Shown piece by piece: positions 1 through 7,367 of a stretch of DNA of 23,845 nt. Every line of letters begins with the position of its first letter. The first letter of the stretch is position 1. The stretch comes from an uncultured Clostridia bacterium. GTDB lineage: Bacteria; Bacillota; Clostridia; Lachnospirales; Lachnospiraceae. The stretch covers positions 1 through 23,845 of the forward strand of contig CAMZAI010000011.1 of NCBI GenBank assembly GCA_947304065.1. Reading direction: 5' to 3'. The position numbers and the translations under genes were made by a program. The notes below the pieces were generated by a model. That model saw only the letters and a list, made by a program, of their open reading frames with translations. It did not search any database and was not told where the DNA came from.

Positions 1-209
1 TATACCCGGAGTGGCGTATGTGGAGGGTCTGTAATTGCAATATCGGGGCGTGTATTCTTGCATCTCTGCACAGTTTTCCATAAGTATGGCTTTTTAATTG
101 TTTAAATCCATAAGCCGTTCATTTATAGACAAGTTTTTTCTGCGTGGATTCCTTATCTGTATATAACTGTGCTTATTGTTCAATCAAAATGCAGATTTAA
201 TATACGCAA

Positions 210-233
210 GTGGTTCTTAAAGTGGTTCTTAAA
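210..233. repeat. Perfect 12-bp tandem duplication
   Basis: GTGGTTCTTAAA occurs twice head-to-tail (210-221 and 222-233). It lies in the apparently non-coding left-end region, about 90 bp before a plus-strand terminator. It could be a paired protein-binding site or a replication-slippage product. Nothing in the sequence decides between these. Confidence 0.6.
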
Positions 234-324
234 AAATAAGGATGCCGCAAACCCTCCATTCTTCTATATTTTTGAGCGAAGTGATTGCTTCGAATCACGT
301 CACCTCGATGCTTTTATTTTCAAG

Positions 325-353
325 GGTTTCGGATTTTCCGAAACCTTTTTTTT
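325..353 (+). terminator. Rho-independent terminator, plus strand
   Basis: A perfect 9-bp stem (GGTTTCGGA, 325-333, with TCCGAAACC, 337-345) and a 3-nt loop are followed by eight T residues (346-353). The minus-strand flank has no comparable U-tract, so the signal points to the plus strand. No plus-strand gene within the window ends here. Confidence 0.85.
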
Positions 354-415
354 ATTCGGGGCACAGCCTTCCTTTTCCCATTATTATTAAAAAGTACCTA
401 AGCTAACCGGTCTTG

Positions 416-1354
416 TCAGTCTTTGTCCGGTCCTGCCCCGTCGCCCTGCGGAACAAAATATTTGATTATATAATCCTCGAGTATCGCGGCGGATGCATTG
501 CCAAAGGCTTCGTTCTTGACAATGGAAAGTCTCCGTTCCGGCAAGGGATCTACAGTTTTGATCTCAAATACATCTTTGCCTCTTATGGCAGAAGAAACCA
601 GCTCCTCGGGTACACAGCCGAGTCCTATGTTATTCATTACGAATGCCAGCGCCTGATCGTAGTTTGGCACTTCGATATCCACATGGTAATCAAGTCCCTT
701 TGAAGCATTGATATGATCGTACAACGCGAACGTTTCGGTATCCCGTGAAAAGCCGATTATCGGAAATCTCAGGATGTATTCCATCGAAACAGGCTCTTTA
801 AAATCATCCCTGAATTTGTTTCCGGCAATGATCACATCCTTAAAATTCATGATAATGCGCTCCTTCGACGCAACAATGGGCTGATAATCCGAAGTTGTCA
901 GAATCGCCATATCCAGGATCCCCTTGGCCACATCCGCGATCAGCTCCGGCGTGGGCTTGCTGACAATCTGCAGATGAGTTTGGGGATAATCCTGCTCATA
1001 GGCTCCGATAGCAGGAATGATAAACCGATTGACCAGTTTGTAAGGAGCGGCTACCGATAACCCTATCGATATCTTCCTTTTTGCAATATTCGTCTCTTCT
1101 TCTATCTTTGATTCGCCGATATCTATCTGCCTGAACGCCTCTTTTATGTGCTGAAAAAGTGTCTCCCCCTGTTTTGTGAGGATAACGCCCGAATTTGTTC
1201 TCACGAACAGTTCGCAGCCCAGGCTGCTCTCAAGCTTCTTTATCGTTCTGGTAACATTCGGCTGTCCTGTGGACAGGACCTTCGCTGCCTTACTGATATT
1301 GAGATACCTGGCCACATAATAGAAAACTTTGTAATACTCAAACGAATTGTTCAT
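416..1354 (-). CDS. LysR-family transcriptional regulator
   Basis: A 312-residue LysR-type regulator of normal family length. The N-terminal winged helix-turn-helix (about residues 1-60) includes ISKAAKVL, QPNVTRTIKKLE and LGCELFVRT, the usual LysR HTH and dimer-helix pattern. The remainder (about 90-300) fits a periplasmic-binding-protein-like effector domain. I chose ATG 1354 rather than the in-frame ATG at 1390 because GGGAAGGG sits 5 bp upstream of it and the protein then begins MNNSFEYYKVFYYVARYLN, as LysR proteins do. It is divergent from a chemotaxis receptor with a 175-bp spacer. LysR proteins often control a divergent neighbour, so that receptor is a candidate target (inference). The effector is unknown. 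Confidence 0.9.
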   Translation of the reverse strand: MNNSFEYYKVFYYVARYLNISKAAKVLSTGQPNVTRTIKKLESSLGCELFVRTNSGVILTKQGETLFQHIKEAFRQIDIGESKIEEETNIAKRKISIGLSVAAPYKLVNRFIIPAIGAYEQDYPQTHLQIVSKPTPELIADVAKGILDMAILTTSDYQPIVASKERIIMNFKDVIIAGNKFRDDFKEPVSMEYILRFPIIGFSRDTETFALYDHINASKGLDYHVDIEVPNYDQALAFVMNNIGLGCVPEELVSSAIRGKDVFEIKTVDPLPERRLSIVKNEAFGNASAAILEDYIIKYFVPQGDGAGPDKD

Positions 1355-1405
1355 TTTATCCCTTCCCGATATGCTTTTCTGATATACCAATATGACAAAT
1401 TAGAA

Positions 1406-1435
1406 TTATCCGTATTTCCATAAATCATGTATAAT
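1406..1435 (+). promoter_or_regulatory. Putative promoter of the chemotaxis receptor
   Basis: A perfect TATAAT (-10) lies at 1430-1435. A weak -35 (TTATCC, 1406-1411) is 18 bp upstream. A start near 1442 would give an untranslated leader of about 90 nt before the ATG at 1530. The weak -35 fits dependence on an activator such as the divergent LysR protein (inference). I saw no sigma-28-type motility promoter. Confidence 0.45.
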
Positions 1436-1529
1436 TTAGTAAAATACATGGAGTCAAGAGAATTATATCACATATTCTTCTCTAAATCATCCATTGTTTC
1501 GAGAATAAAAGTTAGCGGAGGTAGTATTT

Positions 1530-3194
1530 ATGAAGCAAAAAAAGAAATTATCCCTTACAGCAGTTCTCCTGCTGATCGCGTTCGTGCCGTTAGTGCTGTC
1601 AGGTATCGTATCCTGTATAGCGACAGCCGTTACCGTTACCGGCAACCTTGAAGAATCAGCTTATCAGAAGCTCAAGGTCGCGACCGATTCCCTGAGAAAG
1701 TATTACCAGTACGATCTGGACAACGGCAACGAGATACCGTATGAGCACGACTATGTCGACATGCTCAAAGGCGACGACATCGATATGACCATATTCATCG
1801 GCGACACCAGATACATGACCTCGACCGTCAAGGATAACGGTCAGCGAAACGAAGGCACGCAGATGGATTCCGCTATCTGGGCCAAGGTCAAGCAAGGCCA
1901 GGATGTAACCGCCAGCGGCGTAAAAGTCGGCAACAAAAAGTATTATGTTTACTACATGCCTCTTTATGACGGAAATAAAACCGTAGTCGGCGCTGCATGG
2001 GCAGGTCAGCCTCAGGACAATGTCAAGGCCAACATCCGAGGCGTCCTGATCCTCCTTATCATGATCATCGCGGTCGCAATAGCCATTTTTGCAGTTATCA
2101 TCTATTTCATCGCAAGGAAGGTTTCGGCGTCCATCGGAGTTGTAATCTCTGATGTTGAAAGACTCTCGGGCGGCGATCTTACATCGGATACACAATCCGC
2201 TTCCGCAATCAGGGAGATCAACGATATCGGAAGCAATGTCTTCGGTCTTTCGGAAAAGCTCAAGGAGATCGTCGGCGCCGCGAAGGAAGCTTCCGCCACC
2301 ACAGGCTCTAAGGCAAAGGAACTTGCCGATACCTCGACACAGATCAGCGGTACCTCCGATAACGTATCGAATGCGGTTCAGGAACTCGCCAAGGGCGCTT
2401 CCGATCAGGCAGGTACCGTACAGAGCGCAACAGAGAACCTCATTGAACTGTCCAATGCGATCCAGACCGTTTCCGACAATGCCGACCAGCTTGCTTCCAC
2501 CGCTTCCGAGATGAACGAAGCTTCCAAAAAGAGTGCCGATGCACTGCAGAGTCTCTCAAATAGCATGGATACCATGACCGCTTCGGTTAACGAGATTTCC
2601 GAAACAATGAGCGCCACGAACAACGCCGTACAGAGCGTAAACGAGAAGGTTGACGGTATCACGAACATCGCATCGCAGACCAATCTCCTTGCCCTGAACG
2701 CTTCCATCGAGGCCGCAAGAGCGGGCGAAGCAGGCCGTGGTTTCGCAGTAGTAGCCGAAGAGATCGGCCAGCTCGCAACCGAGTCCGCACAGACCGCCCA
2801 GGAGATCAGGAACGAGATGGAGACTCTCTTAAAGTACTCCCAGGAAGCACTCCAGAAAACCAACGATATCAGCAATATCAAGAACAATGCGGATTCTGTC
2901 CTTCAGGATACAACCGAACGTATCAATGCTCTTATTGCCAACGTAAGCTCCACCGTAGACGGAATAAGCCTTATTTCCGGTCTCACCGATAAATGCAACA
3001 AGTCGAAGGATCAGATCGTCGACGCCATGAGTTCGCTCTCGGCGATCTCCGAAGAGAATGCAGCTTCTACCGAGGAAACGGGAGCCTCCATGGAAGAGCT
3101 CAATGCAACAGTCAACGGACTGGCCGCTGCTGCCGGAAGTCTCAGCGAAGTAGCGGAAAGACTTGACAGCGAGCTCGGATTTTTCAAAGTTTGA
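1530..3194 (+). CDS. Methyl-accepting chemotaxis protein
   Basis: A 554-residue membrane chemoreceptor that passes ligand signals to the CheA/CheW array. A first membrane helix (about residues 9-34) precedes an extracytoplasmic domain of about 130 residues that resembles a single Cache sensor. A second helix (about 171-195) leads into HAMP (about 196-250) and a long cytoplasmic coiled coil. The hairpin tip is highly conserved (about 378-415), with NLLALNASIEAARAGE and GRGFAVVAEEI. No C-terminal CheR-tethering pentapeptide is present; the protein ends GFFKV. The start has GGAGG 8 bp upstream. It is transcribed alone, divergent from lysR, and ends at a strong terminator. The ligand cannot be read from sequence. 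The presence of an MCP suggests a motile host. Confidence 0.95.
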   Translation: MKQKKKLSLTAVLLLIAFVPLVLSGIVSCIATAVTVTGNLEESAYQKLKVATDSLRKYYQYDLDNGNEIPYEHDYVDMLKGDDIDMTIFIGDTRYMTSTVKDNGQRNEGTQMDSAIWAKVKQGQDVTASGVKVGNKKYYVYYMPLYDGNKTVVGAAWAGQPQDNVKANIRGVLILLIMIIAVAIAIFAVIIYFIARKVSASIGVVISDVERLSGGDLTSDTQSASAIREINDIGSNVFGLSEKLKEIVGAAKEASATTGSKAKELADTSTQISGTSDNVSNAVQELAKGASDQAGTVQSATENLIELSNAIQTVSDNADQLASTASEMNEASKKSADALQSLSNSMDTMTASVNEISETMSATNNAVQSVNEKVDGITNIASQTNLLALNASIEAARAGEAGRGFAVVAEEIGQLATESAQTAQEIRNEMETLLKYSQEALQKTNDISNIKNNADSVLQDTTERINALIANVSSTVDGISLISGLTDKCNKSKDQIVDAMSSLSAISEENAASTEETGASMEELNATVNGLAAAAGSLSEVAERLDSELGFFKV

Positions 3195-3260
3195 CGACTT
3201 TCGGATTAAACGTCTGTCTTCCATTTATGATAGGGCTGTTACACCCCGCCTATCAAGCGA

Positions 3261-3288
3261 AACCCGCGGAGATACCTCCGCGGGTTTT
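3261..3288 (+). terminator. Terminator between convergent MCP and GH30 genes
   Basis: An 11-bp GC-rich stem (AACCCGCGGAG, 3261-3271, with CTCCGCGGGTT, 3276-3286) and a 4-nt loop are followed by TTTT. The genes on both sides converge (ends 3194 and 3333). The minus-strand side also has a short T-run (TTTCGCTT), so the element probably serves both. Confidence 0.85.
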
Positions 3289-3332
3289 CTCTGTGGTCAG
3301 ATCTGTTTGGAGTCCATGTTCAGGCCTTCTCT

Positions 3333-5030
3333 TTATCTCGTGATGATAAAAGTCGTGACCGAACTGCCCTTTATGTCTGTCTCAAACTTCGAGCCGTCTT
3401 CGCTTATCTTTATATTTACCTTTTCCGAAACATCCGCCCAGTTCTCGCCGTCCGCCATTGTACCGCTCGTCCTGATCGCGGTGATCTTCGTATTTTCATC
3501 CATCCTGTCAAAATCCGACAGATCGAACTCCCATCTGAGGTCGTCCGTGTTCGCGTTCATCGCGACGATGACTACACTCTTATCTGAGGGATCAAAGGCT
3601 GCAACGCTGTTGTCGCTCGAATCCGCGATGCAGTATCCTGGCCTGATATATCTCGTAAACTGGCCGAATGCGTAATACTTTTTTCCGAGCAGAAGCTCTT
3701 CTTTGTCATGGTCGGCAATACCGATGCCCCAGAACGGCGTACCGCCGGCAATAATGCCGTCAGCCGCGCTCCTGCTGCAGGTATCGAATTTATTCTTTGA
3801 ATCGATATGTATATCCACAGCGTCCCACATGATCCACGCTGTGGGCTTCATTCCGTTCAGATCGGTGATGATCGCCCTGGCAAAGCCGAGCGCAGCCTGC
3901 ATCCCGGAATCCGATTTTCCTGCCGAAAAGAGGCCTTCCGTTCCGTCAACCTCGCTCATCCAGAGATTCTTGCCCGCTTTCTCCGCCGTCGCCTTAAGAA
4001 GGCTCCGCTGCGTTCCCTGGTATGCGTGTGTGTCTATCCTTCCGACCACTGCTTTCGCCTCGTCGGTAAGCTTTTCAAACGAAGCCGCAGCCGTGTCAAT
4101 GGAGGTCTCGTCGGATGCGGAAATGATGATATCAATACCCTTGGAAGCAAGCTCCTTATTCAGTGCGACAAGTATCTTTGACTGGGACTCTCCCATCGAA
4201 AAATGGCAGCCCTCCTGCTTATCGCTGTTTGCTTTCCAGTAGCTCGTCGCGGGCTCGTTCATCGGAGCCGCGCTCCGGAATACCAGGCCTTCATTCTTCC
4301 AATGTTCGATCACATCCGCAAGATAGCACGCGAACGCCGTGTAAGAGTCTTCTCTCAGATTATCGACGCCCGGATCTTCTCCTCCCGAGCTGCATCCGCT
4401 GACCGTCATGAAATACGGCGGCGAATTTGAAAACGCTTCGGCAACAAACTCATCTCCCGCTGCCTTTATCGCGGCTTTCAGGATATTCATCTGCCTCGTG
4501 TCCGCGTCCCAGTCATAATTCCAGGCATAGCCGCATTCGAAATCGGCTCTCGCAAAATTCTCTTCGTAATACTCTTTTGTATTAAGGCTCAGATCGATCC
4601 TTGTCACATCCGTGCAGTACCCCGGAACCTCGGAATCCGAGCGCTTTATGTGCGGCGCATGGTAAAAAGGTCCTTCCGGGTCTGTGACATTGTCTCCGCC
4701 GCCGATGTTATAGCGCCCGATATTCATGCCGAGTCCCGCAACGGGATCAAAGAACGCCTTCGCTGACTGTTCGGTGAGCGACGCGCTGTAGCCCAGACGG
4801 TTGGCCCACCAGCAAAGAGACGTGCCCCAGCCCTCGAACTCGCCGTACCCGTCACGGTTAGTATCGTTAAATGTCTGCGCGCCGGAAATATCTATCTTTA
4901 TCCTTTTGCTTATCTCCATAGGTGCTCCCTCCCCGCCGTTTTTATCTTTTGAAAGACCGCTTCCGCATCCCGCGGCCAGGACCGAAACCGCAAGGACCGC
5001 CGCGATCAGCAGACCTGCTCTGTATCTCAA
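3333..5030 (-). CDS. GH30-family glycoside hydrolase lipoprotein, beta-1,6-galactanase-like
   Basis: A 565-residue exported glycanase. The N-terminus is a lipoprotein signal with lipid-attached Cys22 (VLAAGC), so it should be anchored on the outer face of the membrane. GH30 features are FEGWGTSLCWWANRLG (about 65-80), RYNIGGGDN, APMNEPATSYW with presumed acid/base Glu259, and LWMSEVDGTEG with presumed nucleophile Glu360, on a TIM barrel followed by a beta-rich C-terminal domain. The GWGTSLCWWA and IGGGD pattern resembles the endo-beta-1,6-galactanase branch; the exact substrate is inferred. Translation starts at TTG (5030-5028), with GGAGG 5 bp upstream. This start overlaps the TGA of lacI by 4 bp, so the two are probably translationally coupled. 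The divergent importer would take up the products. Confidence 0.88.
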   Translation of the reverse strand: MRYRAGLLIAAVLAVSVLAAGCGSGLSKDKNGGEGAPMEISKRIKIDISGAQTFNDTNRDGYGEFEGWGTSLCWWANRLGYSASLTEQSAKAFFDPVAGLGMNIGRYNIGGGDNVTDPEGPFYHAPHIKRSDSEVPGYCTDVTRIDLSLNTKEYYEENFARADFECGYAWNYDWDADTRQMNILKAAIKAAGDEFVAEAFSNSPPYFMTVSGCSSGGEDPGVDNLREDSYTAFACYLADVIEHWKNEGLVFRSAAPMNEPATSYWKANSDKQEGCHFSMGESQSKILVALNKELASKGIDIIISASDETSIDTAAASFEKLTDEAKAVVGRIDTHAYQGTQRSLLKATAEKAGKNLWMSEVDGTEGLFSAGKSDSGMQAALGFARAIITDLNGMKPTAWIMWDAVDIHIDSKNKFDTCSRSAADGIIAGGTPFWGIGIADHDKEELLLGKKYYAFGQFTRYIRPGYCIADSSDNSVAAFDPSDKSVVIVAMNANTDDLRWEFDLSDFDRMDENTKITAIRTSGTMADGENWADVSEKVNIKISEDGSKFETDIKGSSVTTFIITR

Positions 5031-6082
5031 GTTTTACCTCCGTTCCTTCGTGCGGACGATTCCCTGACCACAAGCGAGGGCATTACGCGCCTGAAAGTGG
5101 GAACGCTCTCTCCGTTCGCGACATCGATCGCCGTGTCCGCGAGCATCTTGCCCAAAGTATCGTAGTCATAGTCAATGCTCGTGATCTTCGGGAAGGTAAG
5201 GTTCGTGATGTAAGTATTATCGTAGCTGACTACAGACACATCCTCGGGCACGCGATACCCTTCCTCGATCAGCCTTCTGATGACTCCGGCCGCGCAGAAA
5301 TCGTTTATCGCGATGATCGCTGTGGGCTTTTCCCTCATGGCCATGAGTTCCTTTACGCCCTCGTACCCCGCGTCGTAATCATATCTGCCTTCATAGACAT
5401 ATCTCTTGTTGATCGGTATCCCGTGATTCTTAAGTATCTTGCAGAATGTCATGTATTTCTCGTAGGTCGAGATAACGTCGAGACGTCCGCCGACGAGCGC
5501 GATCCTCTCATGTCCGAGCTCGATCAGATGCTCGGTCAGCAGCCTTACGGCTTCATTCGCATCGATCACCACGCGGTAGCAGGGCACCTCGTCGATCTTG
5601 CCGCTCGTGATGATCGGCAGCTTCTCCGCGATCTGCTTTGCCTTCGCTATATAAGCGGGCTCTGTTATCACGGCGTCCACTCTTCCGCCGATCTGTATGA
5701 TGGCTTCGACGCTCTGCTGTTTCAGGATGTCCAGCTGTTCGATCTCCCTTTCGGTCTCGCCGAGCGAACAGCACAGGATCACTCTGTAGCCTCTCGCCAG
5801 CGCGGCGTTCTCGCAGGCCACATAAAGAGCCGCATAGAACGGGTTCCTGATATCAGCCATCAGAACTCCTATGACTCTCGAACGCGTATCCGAAAGCCCC
5901 TTCGCGAGCGCGTTGGGTCTGAAATTATATTTCTCTATAAGAGCCTTTATGCGGTCCCTCTTCTCGGGACGCACATTGGCGCTGTTCGTAAGGACGCGCG
6001 AAACCGTCGACGGAGAAACCCCCGCTTCTTTCGCTATGTCATATATAGTTATAGACTTGTCGTTATCACTGTTTTTAGCCAT
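5027..6082 (-). CDS. LacI-family transcriptional regulator of the glycan locus
   Basis: A 351-residue LacI/GalR repressor of typical length. The N-terminal helix-turn-helix (TIYDIAKEAGVSPSTVSRVL, about residues 12-31) is followed by the hinge helix (RPNALAKGL). A periplasmic-binding-protein-like sugar-sensing domain (VIGVLMADIRNPFYAALY onward) fills the rest. The ATG at 6082 has AGGTGA 4 bp upstream. It is first in a two-gene unit with the GH30 enzyme and faces an ABC importer. Two operator-like sites in the shared spacer sit over both predicted start sites. A plausible model is a repressor released by an imported oligosaccharide, with autoregulation of its own operon. The inducer identity is inferred only from the neighbours. 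Confidence 0.93.
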   Translation of the reverse strand: MAKNSDNDKSITIYDIAKEAGVSPSTVSRVLTNSANVRPEKRDRIKALIEKYNFRPNALAKGLSDTRSRVIGVLMADIRNPFYAALYVACENAALARGYRVILCCSLGETEREIEQLDILKQQSVEAIIQIGGRVDAVITEPAYIAKAKQIAEKLPIITSGKIDEVPCYRVVIDANEAVRLLTEHLIELGHERIALVGGRLDVISTYEKYMTFCKILKNHGIPINKRYVYEGRYDYDAGYEGVKELMAMREKPTAIIAINDFCAAGVIRRLIEEGYRVPEDVSVVSYDNTYITNLTFPKITSIDYDYDTLGKMLADTAIDVANGESVPTFRRVMPSLVVRESSARRNGGKT

Positions 6083-6107
6083 ATTTCACCTGTTATGCGC
6101 AATATTT

Positions 6108-6123
6108 GAAATCGGTTGCAAAT
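6108..6123. promoter_or_regulatory. LacI/cre-type operator over the lacI start site
   Basis: GAAATCGGTTGCAAAT is a near-palindrome centred on CG. On the minus strand it reads TTTGCAACCGATTTCAAA. It lies a few bases after the lacI -10 box, where repressor binding would block transcription. It shares the AACCGATT core with the site at 6277-6292. Both also fit the CcpA cre consensus (WTGNAANCGNWNNCA), so CcpA rather than the local LacI could be the binder. Confidence 0.65.
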
Positions 6124-6125
6124 CC

Positions 6126-6155
6126 ATATTACAAAAACATTTGTCAGCTTGTCAA
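6126..6155 (-). promoter_or_regulatory. Promoter of the lacI-GH30 operon
   Basis: On the minus strand TTGACA (6155-6150) and TAATAT (6131-6126) are separated by 18 bp. The predicted start falls inside the operator at 6108-6123, about 40 bp before the lacI ATG. Confidence 0.7.
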
Positions 6156-6237
6156 GGCCTTTTATGTAACAATGCACAATTTATCGATATGTCATATATA
6201 TGTTTTTAACTATTTTGCAAAATTTTCAAGAAAGGAA

Positions 6238-6265
6238 TTGACAAATGATGTGCATGTTGTATATT
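6238..6265 (+). promoter_or_regulatory. Promoter of the permease/solute-binding operon
   Basis: TTGACA (6238-6243) and TATATT (6260-6265) are separated by 16 bp on the plus strand. The predicted start near 6272 is directly followed by the operator at 6277-6292. About 60 bp of leader precede the first permease. Confidence 0.7.
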
Positions 6266-6276
6266 CTTGAGTTAAT

Positions 6277-6292
6277 GAAACCGATTGCAAAT
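6277..6292. promoter_or_regulatory. LacI/cre-type operator downstream of the transport promoter
   Basis: GAAACCGATTGCAAAT is the partner of the site at 6108-6123, read on the opposite strand, with the same AACCGATT core. It begins about 12 bp after the -10 box, a typical position for a LacI-family repressor or for CcpA. The two sites are about 169 bp apart centre to centre, so looping between them is possible (inference). Confidence 0.7.
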
Positions 6293-6333
6293 GTGCAAGG
6301 TGACGTCCAACTAATGCTGAAAGGACTGTAAAT

Positions 6334-7293
6334 ATGTCTAAAGGATCCGTTGTTGCGGCTGAAGCGCCCGCAGGCAGAAAGCTCGGATTTTTCGAGAAAG
6401 TACGTAAATACCGTACCCTTATCTTCATGTGCCTTCCGACCTGCCTGTTTTTCTTTTTCTTCAGTTATGTACCGCTGCCCGGTATCTGGGTGGCCTTTGT
6501 AAAGTACAACTATCAGAAGGGTATCTTCGGGAGCAGGTTCGTAGGGCTCCAGAACTTTGAGTTCATGGTCGAGTCGGGCAAGCTCTGGTCTCTGACAAGA
6601 AACACCATCCTGTATAACCTGGCGTTCATTATCCTCGGAAACCTGTTCGCCGTATTCATGGCGATATTGCTCAACGAGATCAGGTCGAAGGCGTTCAAGA
6701 AGGTCTCCCAGACCATGATGTTCCTTCCCTACTTCATCTCGCACGTTCTGATCGGCGTGCTTGTATTCAACTTCCTGAATTACGATACAGGCTTTGTAAA
6801 TACGCTCCTGACTAAGTGGGGCTTTGAGAGATGGCAGCCTTATGCGAATGCTTCCTGCTGGCCGGCGATACTGATCTTCATATACCTGTGGCAGCAAAGC
6901 GGCTACAACTCGGTCGTTTACTTTGCGGCCATCATGGGCATCGACGGCGAGGTCATCGAGGCCTCGAGGGTAGACGGAGCCAATGCATTCCAGAAGATCC
7001 GATACATCATTCTTCCGAGCCTGCGTCCCACGATCGTTATCCTTCTGCTGTTCGCTCTCGGAGGCATTGTAAGGGGTAACTTCGGTCTGTTCTACAACAT
7101 CATCGGAACCAATTCGCTCCTTTACGAGACGACCGATATCATCGAGACCTTCGTATACAGGGCTTCGGTCACGGACTTCAACTTCTCGACAGCGTCCGCC
7201 GTAGGCTTCTATCAGTCGCTCATCGGTTTCGCCATCGTTATGACGGTCAACTTTATCGTCAAAAAGATCGAACCGGACTATTCGTTATTCTAA
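6334..7293 (+). CDS. ABC sugar transporter permease, LplB type
   Basis: A 319-residue inner-membrane permease of the carbohydrate uptake-1 class. About six hydrophobic helices follow a cytoplasmic N-terminus; the first is TLIFMCLPTCLFFFFFSYVP. The EAA cytoplasmic loop that contacts the ATPase is at about residues 209-228 (EASRVDGANAFQKIRYIILP). Length and motifs match LplB-like polysaccharide or oligosaccharide permeases. It is the first gene of a three-gene operon with the second permease and the binding protein. No ATPase gene is present in the operon; such systems usually borrow a shared MsmX/UgpC-type ATPase encoded elsewhere. The ribosome site is AAAGGA. Confidence 0.92.
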   Translation: MSKGSVVAAEAPAGRKLGFFEKVRKYRTLIFMCLPTCLFFFFFSYVPLPGIWVAFVKYNYQKGIFGSRFVGLQNFEFMVESGKLWSLTRNTILYNLAFIILGNLFAVFMAILLNEIRSKAFKKVSQTMMFLPYFISHVLIGVLVFNFLNYDTGFVNTLLTKWGFERWQPYANASCWPAILIFIYLWQQSGYNSVVYFAAIMGIDGEVIEASRVDGANAFQKIRYIILPSLRPTIVILLLFALGGIVRGNFGLFYNIIGTNSLLYETTDIIETFVYRASVTDFNFSTASAVGFYQSLIGFAIVMTVNFIVKKIEPDYSLF

Positions 7294-7331
7294 TAAGCCT
7301 GGTACGCTGGTCACGTATAAGGAAAGGAAAC

Positions 7332-7354
7332 AGAATCGGCTTTCAGCCGATTCT
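7332..7354 (+). other. Intercistronic hairpin between the permease genes
   Basis: A perfect 10-bp inverted repeat (AGAATCGGCT, 7332-7341; AGCCGATTCT, 7345-7354) with a 3-nt loop. It ends just before the AGAGAGGA ribosome site of the second permease. No U-tract follows, so it is not a normal terminator. It may stabilise or process mRNA, or modulate access to the downstream ribosome site. Confidence 0.7.
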
Positions 7355-7367
7355 AAAGAGAGGATTT

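Larger units (their letters stand above)
1..415. other. Left-end region with no convincing gene
   Basis: No reading frame here has both a good ribosome site and a recognisable product. A 73-codon plus-strand frame (169-390) runs straight through the terminator at 325-353, so it is unlikely to be a gene. On the minus strand an open frame starts at ATG 81-79 (MENCAEMQEY...) and runs off the left edge. It could be the 5' end of a gene, but no Shine-Dalgarno is visible and I do not recognise it. The region also holds a 12-bp tandem repeat (210-233), a small hairpin (GTGATT/AATCAC, about 282-299) and a plus-strand terminator. A short non-coding RNA ending at the terminator is possible. Confidence 0.5.

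Noticed and set aside
1..81. Minus-strand partial ORF beginning MENCAEMQEY
   Set aside because: No ribosome site, no recognisable family, and only 27 codons visible before the window edge. It is too weak to list as a gene.
240..320. Resemblance to a c-di-GMP-I (GEMM) riboswitch
   Set aside because: Only a short GCCGCAAACCCTCC-like string matches. The 5' core of the aptamer is missing and no c-di-GMP gene follows.
4922..6109. 395-codon open frame on the plus strand
   Set aside because: It is antisense to lacI, whose product is a clear LacI-family protein. The antisense product has no family features.
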